A stretch of DNA of 64,000 bases from UMGS75 sp964507405. GTDB lineage: Bacteria > Bacillota_I > Bacilli_A > ML615J-28 > CAG-313. The position numbers were made by a program, and so were the translations under genes. The notes beneath the pieces are model-generated. The model saw nothing but the letters and a program-made list of their open reading frames with translations. It was not told where the DNA came from and did no database searches. Positions within the stretch are counted from its first letter, which is position 1. Each line of letters starts with the position of its first letter. The DNA is taken from assembly GCA_964507405.1 (NCBI GenBank), contig CAZDPJ010000002.1, positions 1 through 64,000 on the forward strand. The letters run 5' to 3'. Below are positions 58,413-64,000 of the stretch, piece after piece.

Positions 58413-59990
58413 ATGATGCCAGTATGGTTAGGACTTCTCCTCATTCTTATTGCATTAGCTGCTGGAACAGTATGTGCTTATTTTTATGCTCTAAATAAAG
58501 GCAAAAATATAACAGAAGCTAAATATGAACAATTAGGTAAAGATGCGAAAAAGATTATTTCTGATGCTGAAGAAGAAGCAAATAAAAGACAAAAAGATAT
58601 TGTTTCTGAAGGAAGAAAAGAAGTGCAATCTTTACGTGAAGCATATAATGCAGAAGTTAGAGAAAAGAAACAACAACTTCAAGAAGAAGCTAATAAATTA
58701 GAACGTCGTGAAACTAGTTTAGATAATCGTTCTGATAATTTAGATAAACGTGAATCTAGTTTAATAACAAAAGAAAATAAATTAGAAGATCGTATTGTAG
58801 AAGTTGAAAAACGTAACACTAAGATTGAGGAGTTAATCGAAGAACAAGAAAAGAAATTGATGGAAATCGCAGGATTAAGTTTAGATGAAGCTAGAGATAT
58901 AGTATTTAATAAACTTAAAGAAGATATGGCTATGGAAATGGCTATTTACATTAAAGATGAAACTGAAAAAGCAAAATATGAAAGCATTAATAAATCACAA
59001 ATTATTTTAGCAAATGCTATTCAACAATATGCAAATGAAACTGTCCAAGAAAAAACAGTATCAGTAGTTTCACTTCCAAATGATGAAATGAAAGGTCGTA
59101 TCATCGGCCGTGAAGGACGTAATATTCGCGCAATTGAAGCCGTAACAGGTGTAGATCTAATAATTGATGATACTCCAGATTCAGTTGTTATTTCATGCTT
59201 TGACCCTGTTAGACGTGAAATTGCAAGAAGAACACTTGAAATTCTAGTTACTGATGGTAGAATTCAACCACCTAGAATTGAAGAAGTATTTAGTAAATGT
59301 ACAAAAGAACTTGAAAATGAAATGCGTGAAGAAGGCGAAAAAGCAGTATTTGAAATTGGTATTGGTAAAATCCATCCAGAACTTGTTAAATTAATTGGAC
59401 GTCTTCATTTTAGAACAAGTTATGGACAAAATGCTTTACAACATTCAAAAGAAGTAGCATTCCTTGCTGGAAAACTTGCTGCTGAAATTGGTGAAGATGA
59501 AATTTTAGCTCGTCGTGCGGGTTTACTTCATGATATTGGTAAAGCAACTGACCATGAAACAGAAGGAAGCCATGTTGAAATTGGTGTTGAAATTGCAACA
59601 AAATTTAGAGAAAATAGTACTGTAATTGATGCTATTGCTTCTCACCATGGAGATAAAGAAGCTGAAACAGTAATTGCTCATTTAGTTGCTGCTGCTGATA
59701 CTTTATCTGCTGCTCGTCCAGGCGCAAGAAGTGAATCTTTAGATAATTATATTAAGAGATTACAACAACTTGAAGAATTAACTAATGAATTTAAAGGTGT
59801 TGATAAGAGCTATGCTCTTCAAGCAGGTCGTGAAGTTCGTATTATTGTAAAACCTGATGAAATCACTGATGCTGAGGCTTATATGTTAGCACGTGAAATC
59901 AAAAATAAAATTGAAACAACTATGAATTATCCAGGCAATATTAAAGTAGTTGTTATAAGAGAAGTTCGAGTTCAAGAAACAGCTCGTTAG
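58413..59990 (+). CDS. rny: Ribonuclease Y
   Basis: This 525-residue endoribonuclease is the main initiator of mRNA decay in many Firmicutes. It has an N-terminal membrane anchor (about 4-27), a long charged coiled coil (30-180), a KH domain (MKGRIIGREGRNIRAIEAVTG around residue 228, one-site read) and an HD domain (LLHDIGKATDHE). Length and order are standard. GAAAGGAG lies before the ATG. ymdB follows by 14 bp, as in Bacillus. Confidence 0.97.
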   Translation: MMPVWLGLLLILIALAAGTVCAYFYALNKGKNITEAKYEQLGKDAKKIISDAEEEANKRQKDIVSEGRKEVQSLREAYNAEVREKKQQLQEEANKLERRETSLDNRSDNLDKRESSLITKENKLEDRIVEVEKRNTKIEELIEEQEKKLMEIAGLSLDEARDIVFNKLKEDMAMEMAIYIKDETEKAKYESINKSQIILANAIQQYANETVQEKTVSVVSLPNDEMKGRIIGREGRNIRAIEAVTGVDLIIDDTPDSVVISCFDPVRREIARRTLEILVTDGRIQPPRIEEVFSKCTKELENEMREEGEKAVFEIGIGKIHPELVKLIGRLHFRTSYGQNALQHSKEVAFLAGKLAAEIGEDEILARRAGLLHDIGKATDHETEGSHVEIGVEIATKFRENSTVIDAIASHHGDKEAETVIAHLVAAADTLSAARPGARSESLDNYIKRLQQLEELTNEFKGVDKSYALQAGREVRIIVKPDEITDAEAYMLAREIKNKIETTMNYPGNIKVVVIREVRVQETAR

Positions 59991-60004
59991 AAAGAATAAT
60001 AAGT

Positions 60005-60781
60005 ATGAGAATATTAATGATTGGTGATGTATATGGAGCAATGGGCCGCAGCATATTAGAAGAAAAGTTACCTGCTTTAAGAAAAGATAAAGGGATTAAT
60101 TTTGTAATTGTTAATGCTGAAAATATAGCTCATGGTTCTGGTATTACACATACATATTACAAACAATTACTAGAAAAAAATGTAAATGTTGTAACTTTGG
60201 GAAATCATGCATTTCGAAACAATGATATTCATAACTTTATTCAAGATGCTACATCTTTAGTTAGACCATTAAATATAGCAGATGAAAATCCTGGAAAAGG
60301 ATATGTAACTGTTCGATATAATAATATTACTATTACTGTTTTTCAAGTATTAGGACGTACCTTTATGAATGGACCTATCGATTGTCCGTTTAGAGCTACG
60401 GAAAAATTATTAAGTACAGTTAAAAGTGATATATATATTTGTGATTTTCATGGTGAAACAACAAGTGAAAAAATAGCATATGGATTGTACTTTGATGGCA
60501 AAGTAAATATTATTGCTGGTACTCATACTCATGTTCAAACAAATGATGCCCATATATTAGATCATGGAACAATGTATATTACTGACCTTGGTATGACAGG
60601 TGCTCGTGATGGTATCATTGGTGTAGATCCTAATATGATAACATCTAAATTTATTACGGGACTTCCTTGTCGTCATATTCCAATGGATCATGGAAAAAAA
60701 CAATTATGTGGTTTAATTATAGAAATAAATGAAAATTCGCATAAAGTGACAAATTTCGAGGTAGTTAATGTGATACAATAG
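60005..60781 (+). CDS. ymdB: YmdB-family metallophosphodiesterase
   Basis: This 258-residue calcineurin-like phosphodiesterase has metal ligands Asp8, Glu39, Asn40, Asn67 and His68, with later histidines in DFHGETTSEK and GTHTHVQT. The positions match the Bacillus enzyme exactly at the N-terminus. YmdB hydrolyses 2',3'-cyclic nucleotides in vitro and affects developmental gene expression. The gene is directly after rny. Only a weak AAAGAA site precedes ATG, suggesting coupling with rny. Confidence 0.94.
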   Translation: MRILMIGDVYGAMGRSILEEKLPALRKDKGINFVIVNAENIAHGSGITHTYYKQLLEKNVNVVTLGNHAFRNNDIHNFIQDATSLVRPLNIADENPGKGYVTVRYNNITITVFQVLGRTFMNGPIDCPFRATEKLLSTVKSDIYICDFHGETTSEKIAYGLYFDGKVNIIAGTHTHVQTNDAHILDHGTMYITDLGMTGARDGIIGVDPNMITSKFITGLPCRHIPMDHGKKQLCGLIIEINENSHKVTNFEVVNVIQ

Positions 60782-60855
60782 TAAATGTAAGTCATTAAAT
60801 CCTTTCTTCGTGAATAGAATTAAATGGATACAAATTTACTAGGAGGTATTATATT

Positions 60856-61119
60856 ATGGATGTATTAAAAGTTTCATCAAAATCAAAACCAAATTCAGTT
60901 GCCGGAGCTTTAGCCAATGCTTTTCGTGAAAAGCAAACAGTTGAAATTCAAGCAGTAGGAGCTGGCTCTTTAAATCAAGCAATTAAAGCAATCGCTATTG
61001 CAAGAGGTTATGTTGCACCTACAGGAAAGGATTTGGTATGTGTCCCTGCTTTCAGTGACATATTGATTGAAGGTGAAGAACGTACCGCAATTAAGTTAAT
61101 TGTAGAATCTCGTAAATAA
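60856..61119 (+). CDS. spoVS: Stage V sporulation protein S
   Basis: This 87-residue protein is very strongly conserved: MDVLKVSSKSKPNSVAGALA at the start, then VEIQAVGAGSLNQAIKAIA and IARGYVAPTGKDLVCVPAF. In Bacillus it acts in late sporulation and is sigma-H controlled; it has an Alba-like fold. AGGAGG lies 8 nt before the ATG. It follows ymdB as in Bacillus. The 74-bp upstream gap shows no clear sigma-A promoter. Confidence 0.97.
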   Translation: MDVLKVSSKSKPNSVAGALANAFREKQTVEIQAVGAGSLNQAIKAIAIARGYVAPTGKDLVCVPAFSDILIEGEERTAIKLIVESRK

Positions 61120-61140
61120 GTTGGCATATGCCAACTTTTT
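61119..61140 (+). terminator. spoVS terminator
   Basis: AGTTGGCATATGCCAACT (61119-61136) is a perfect palindrome followed by T5. Confidence 0.88.
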
Positions 61141-61160
61141 ATGATAAAAGGGAGGGTAAA

Positions 61161-61715
61161 ATGAATTTACCAACATTAATGACTTCAAGACTAATTATTA
61201 GACCTATCTCAGTACTAGATGCTGATGATATGTATGAATATGCTAAAACTGAATATGTTGGACCTTTAGCGGGATGGGAACCTCATCATTCGATTGAATA
61301 TACAATTGCTATTATAAGAAATATGCAAATTATTAAATCACAATATGAACTTGGTAATTGGGCAATTGTATATAGAGAAACGGGTAAAATGATTGGAACA
61401 ATTGAACTTTACAATCATGTTCCCTTCTTTAAAGCAGAACTTGGATATGCATTAAATCCATCATACTGGGGACAAGGAATTGTTCCTGAGGCAGCATTTG
61501 AGGTAATGTCATATGGATTTGAATACCTTAAATTAAAAAGAATTGAAGTTGGAGTATTTACAAATAATTATCAATCACAAAGAGTATGTGAAAAGTTAGG
61601 ATTTATTAAAGAAGGAATTGCTAGAAATGGTTATTTAAGGTATGACGGTAAAATCTTTGATAAACTCCAATATGGAATAACAGATAAAGAATTTTTTGAT
61701 AAATTCGGAAAGTAG
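61161..61715 (+). CDS. RimJ/RimL-type GNAT acetyltransferase
   Basis: This 184-residue acetyltransferase begins TSRLIIRPISVLDADDMYEY and has VGPLAGWEPHHS. The acetyl-CoA segment is LGYALNPSYWGQGIVPEAA and it ends with the NYQSQRVCEKLGF motif. It shares the GWxPH block with the GNAT at 23236 but is full length. The start at 61161 gives GGGAGGG a proper spacing; an ATG at 61128 lies inside the spoVS terminator. It precedes miaB by 6 bp. The acceptor (protein N-terminus or small molecule) cannot be told. Confidence 0.85.
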   Translation: MNLPTLMTSRLIIRPISVLDADDMYEYAKTEYVGPLAGWEPHHSIEYTIAIIRNMQIIKSQYELGNWAIVYRETGKMIGTIELYNHVPFFKAELGYALNPSYWGQGIVPEAAFEVMSYGFEYLKLKRIEVGVFTNNYQSQRVCEKLGFIKEGIARNGYLRYDGKIFDKLQYGITDKEFFDKFGK

Positions 61716-61721
61716 TAAGAT

Positions 61722-63167
61722 ATGAAAAAGAAAATACAATATGAAAAACTAATAACACCATCAATCAAAGAAGCAAGAAAAAGAAGAAATGAACCAATTG
61801 ATATATATCATTTTCTAATGAATCCTAAATATTTAAATTTAGGTGTAGGTAAAAAATATTTATTAAAAACATATGGATGTCAAGGTAATTTAGCTGATAG
61901 TGAAAAAATAGCTGGAATGCTTGAAATGATGGGATTTGAAGAAACAACTGACGAAACAAAAGCTACTTTTGTATTATTTAATACATGCGCAATTAGAGAA
62001 AACGCTGAAGAAAGAGTATTTGGCGAACTTGGTCGCTTACAAAAATTTAAAAAGCAAAATCCTGATATGTTAATTGGTATTTGTGGATGTATGCCTCAAG
62101 AAGAAAAAATAACTTCAACCATTAAAGCCAAGTATCCTCAAGTTGACATTGTTTTTGGTACACATAATATATCTTCACTACCTGAATATTTATATGATCG
62201 AATGATACAAGCAAAAAGGTCAATTGAAGTCTTATCTATTGAAGGAGATATATATGAAGATTTACCAGTAAAAAGAGATCATCCTAAAAAAGCATGGGTA
62301 AATATAATGTATGGTTGTGATGAATTCTGTACTTACTGTATAGTTCCATATACAAGAGGTAAAGAAAGATCAAGAAAGCCTGAAGCCATAATAGATGAAG
62401 TAAATAAATTGGTCGAAGAAGGATATATTGAAGTTACTCTTCTCGGTCAAAATGTAAATGCTTATGGAAATGACTTTACTGATATTACTTATAATTTTGC
62501 TGACTTATTAAAAGATTTACATAAGACTAAAATTAAAAGAATTCGATTCACTACATCACATCCAAGAGATTTAGATGATGAAACTATTGAAGCAATGGCC
62601 CTACAAGGAAACATCATGCCTCATCTTCATTTGCCAGTTCAATCTGGTAGTAATGTCATTTTAAAGAAAATGAATAGAAAATATACAAAAGAAGAGTATA
62701 TGGAAAAGATTAAAAAGTTAAAAGAAAAAATCCCAAATATTAGTTTAACTACTGATATTATTGTTGCATTCCCTGGAGAAACCGAAGAAGATTTTGAAAA
62801 AACTTTAAGTCTTGTTAAAGAAGTTGGTTATGCTGGCGCGTATACTTTTATATATTCGCCACGTGAAGGCACTCCTGCAGCAACTTATCCTAATCCTTTA
62901 ACTTTAAAAGAAAAACATGATCGATTAGATCGATTAAATGAAGTAGTTAATGAATATGCACTTAAATGCCATAAAGAATTTGAAGGCAAAACGGTTGAGG
63001 TACTAGTTGAAGGACCAAGTAAAAATAATGAAGCTATTTTAACTGGTTATACTCCTCAAAATATGTTAGTTAATTTTGAAGGAGAAAATATTCAAATTGG
63101 TGATTTAGTTAATGTTAAAATTACTAAAGCATATTCTTGGCATTTATTTGGTGAATTAATAAAATAG
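61722..63167 (+). CDS. miaB: tRNA-2-methylthio-N6-dimethylallyladenosine synthase MiaB
   Basis: This 481-residue radical-SAM methylthiotransferase modifies A37 of tRNAs reading UNN codons. The N-terminal UPF0004 domain has KTYGCQGNLADSEK, NTCAIRENAEERV and GCMPQ, whose cysteines hold the auxiliary cluster. The radical-SAM motif CxxxCxxC is in CDEFCTYCIVP, and a TRAM domain ends the protein. An N-terminal extension of about 40 residues is typical of Bacillus YmcB. No good ribosome-binding site precedes the ATG. A new promoter lies right after the stop. Confidence 0.96.
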   Translation: MKKKIQYEKLITPSIKEARKRRNEPIDIYHFLMNPKYLNLGVGKKYLLKTYGCQGNLADSEKIAGMLEMMGFEETTDETKATFVLFNTCAIRENAEERVFGELGRLQKFKKQNPDMLIGICGCMPQEEKITSTIKAKYPQVDIVFGTHNISSLPEYLYDRMIQAKRSIEVLSIEGDIYEDLPVKRDHPKKAWVNIMYGCDEFCTYCIVPYTRGKERSRKPEAIIDEVNKLVEEGYIEVTLLGQNVNAYGNDFTDITYNFADLLKDLHKTKIKRIRFTTSHPRDLDDETIEAMALQGNIMPHLHLPVQSGSNVILKKMNRKYTKEEYMEKIKKLKEKIPNISLTTDIIVAFPGETEEDFEKTLSLVKEVGYAGAYTFIYSPREGTPAATYPNPLTLKEKHDRLDRLNEVVNEYALKCHKEFEGKTVEVLVEGPSKNNEAILTGYTPQNMLVNFEGENIQIGDLVNVKITKAYSWHLFGELIK

Positions 63168-63196
63168 TTGACATTATAAATAGTTTTATATATAAT
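63168..63196 (+). promoter_or_regulatory. Promoter of the unknown secreted-protein gene
   Basis: TTGACA (63168-63173) begins directly after the miaB stop; a 17-bp spacer leads to TATAAT (63191-63196). Confidence 0.85.
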
Positions 63197-63213
63197 TAAT
63201 ATGAGGTGATAAA

Positions 63214-63711
63214 ATGTCAATAAAAAAATTTATAGCATTTTGTATATTAATTTTAGATGTTGCGGCATTCCCATATCAATGTAATAGTACTAGAGTTGAT
63301 AATAGGCCTTGTTCAGTAATTGGAAATGCAATAGTTTATGATGAGGATTCTAATACATTCTGTGATATTACTTATATTAATGAAAAAGGACAAACTAAAA
63401 ATATTAGTCGTATATTTAATAGAACTCTATTAAAACTTAATAATTTTTATGTTACTACACGTAATGACTTTGATGATGTAATTAAAGTAGAAGATTATGA
63501 AAATGTAATTATTGAAAATAATGAAAATCCAAGAATAAGAGAATTTCAAATAGTTGGATGGTTAGTATTAAATAATGAATACGACGAAAATATTTATAAC
63601 ATCGATAATATTGTACAATTACCTTATGAATATAGTGAAAATGACTTTCTTTCTTATTATGAAAGGTATCGTAATGTAATTGTTTTAGAACCAGTTTTGA
63701 TTGAAAAATAA
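63214..63711 (+). CDS. Unknown secreted or anchored protein between miaB and cotE
   Basis: This 165-residue protein has a hydrophobic N-terminus (about 5-20) and no lipobox. The mature part is acidic, beta-rich and aromatic, with three cysteines in its first 30 residues that could form disulfides. It has its own consensus promoter, a GAGGTGAT ribosome-binding site and its own terminator, so it is a real, independently expressed gene. Bacillus has ymcA (ricA) in this slot; this protein is not related to it. I do not recognise a family. Confidence 0.65.
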   Translation: MSIKKFIAFCILILDVAAFPYQCNSTRVDNRPCSVIGNAIVYDEDSNTFCDITYINEKGQTKNISRIFNRTLLKLNNFYVTTRNDFDDVIKVEDYENVIIENNENPRIREFQIVGWLVLNNEYDENIYNIDNIVQLPYEYSENDFLSYYERYRNVIVLEPVLIEK

Positions 63712-63733
63712 TCCATTTTGGGTTATTTTTTTT
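63704..63733 (+). terminator. Terminator of the unknown secreted-protein gene
   Basis: AAAATAATCC, ATTTT and GGGTTATTTT form a 10-bp stem (one wobble) leading into a T8 tract; it overlaps the last codons of the gene. Confidence 0.88.
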
Positions 63734-63815
63734 ACTTTTAGCATATTATATATTAGAAATAATTCGTCACCTTTATGATTAGTTTTGAATATATTACTAC
63801 TGAGGAGGGATATAA

Positions 63816-64000
63816 ATGAATGAAGTTCGTGAAATAGTTACAAGAGCTGTCGTCGCAAAAGGTCGTAAGATTTTTCGGATTAATGAGGTAATTAATTCCA
63901 ATAATGATGCTTTTAGTATCCTTGGTTGTTGGGTAATAAATCATAATTTTGAAGCTCAACTTCAAGATAAAAAAGTAGATTTAAATGGGAACTTTGAAGT
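63816..64000 (+). CDS. cotE: Spore coat morphogenetic protein CotE, 5' part
   Basis: The first 61 codons are visible before the window ends. The protein begins MNEVREIVTRAVVAKGRK and continues with SILGCWVINHNFEAQ, very close to Bacillus CotE (SEYREIITKAVVAKGRK, SILGGWIINH). CotE directs assembly of the outer spore coat in the mother cell. GAGGAGGG lies 6 nt before the ATG. No sigma-A promoter is seen; CATATTATA at 63742 fits a sigma-E/K type -10 (CATANNNTA) but no -35 could be confirmed. Gene order miaB-x-cotE follows Bacillus. Confidence 0.93.
   Translation, partial: MNEVREIVTRAVVAKGRKIFRINEVINSNNDAFSILGCWVINHNFEAQLQDKKVDLNGNFE

Noticed and set aside
1..64000. CRISPR array, prophage, transposon or integrative element
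   Set aside because: No regularly spaced repeats, transposase, integrase or phage genes were found; gene content is core chromosomal throughout.
1..64000. tRNA or rRNA genes
   Set aside because: No GTTCRANNC-type T-arm with flanking acceptor arms, and no rRNA-like high-GC blocks, were seen.

Overview
The window is a contiguous stretch of low-GC (roughly 30% by eye) bacterial chromosome that uses the standard code: two genes end in TGA inside ATGA overlaps, and tryptophan is read from TGG. It looks like a wall-bearing, endospore-forming member of the Bacilli close to the Mollicutes/Erysipelotrichales/RF39 part of the tree. The wall is indicated by a class A penicillin-binding protein. Sporulation is indicated by a GPR protease, SpoVS, a tiny YjcZ-type protein and the start of a CotE gene. 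The genus cannot be named from sequence alone. There are no rRNA or tRNA genes, insertion sequences, prophage or CRISPR arrays; the region is core chromosome with a few lineage-specific genes.

Layout. 1-4.6 kb: the str operon (rpsL, rpsG, fusA, tuf). 4.6-5.2 kb: a gene-poor gap with a possible ATPase-gene remnant. 5.2-7.7 kb: a lipid operon (PlsC, diacylglycerol-kinase type, PlsC). 7.7-9.3 kb: tatD plus a small HtrA-like lipoprotein protease behind an operator-like palindrome. 9.3-11.7 kb, minus strand: a class A PBP and a small unknown protein. 11.8-16.2 kb: a zinc-ribbon/CPBP-like membrane protein, ychF, cca, yhaM. 16.3-16.5 kb: an overlooked 29-residue YjcZ-like gene. 16.7-22.7 kb: two very large paralogous PrsA/SurA-like surface proteins. 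22.7-23.8 kb: a DtxR/MntR regulator and a GNAT gene with a probable 3' frameshift. 24-31.6 kb: walJ, rlmH, a membrane protein, uvrB, mnmA, recD2. 31.7-35.4 kb: a small membrane protein, an M16 metallopeptidase and a lipoprotein. 35.4-38.8 kb: an RsuA-family synthase and the competence genes comEA and comEC. 38.9-45.4 kb: a membrane-embedded HTH regulator with a DUF4097-like repeat domain, rpsT, an orphan histidine kinase and a large carbohydrate-binding-type lipoprotein. 45.4-48.7 kb: galU, a MarR regulator, a glycosyltransferase and a PlsC. 48.8-52.5 kb: a heterodimeric ABC exporter. 52.5-58.1 kb: holA, gpr, a small protein, pgsA, recA, upp, recU. 58.3-64 kb: rny, ymdB, spoVS, a GNAT, miaB, an unknown secreted protein and the 5' end of cotE.

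How the genes fit together. Translation and RNA maintenance (str operon, rpsT, rlmH, mnmA, miaB, cca, rny, yhaM) and DNA metabolism (holA, recA, recU, recD2, uvrB, ComEA/ComEC uptake) dominate. Envelope lipid and glycolipid synthesis forms a second theme: three PlsC acyltransferases, a lipid kinase, pgsA, galU and a GT4 glycosyltransferase. The last of these genes sit in an operon whose promoter carries a palindrome suited to the MarR protein encoded inside it. The rny-ymdB-spoVS-miaB-cotE order and the holA/gpr and pgsA-recA neighbourhoods resemble Bacillus, with cinA and ymcA missing from their usual places.

Promoters are mostly sigma-A type with a recurrent extended -10 (TGRTATAAT), and most operons end in clear intrinsic terminators. 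The least explained elements are the paired giant PrsA-like proteins, the HTH-membrane-DUF4097 protein, the kinase/lipoprotein pair and the MarR-controlled glycolipid operon.
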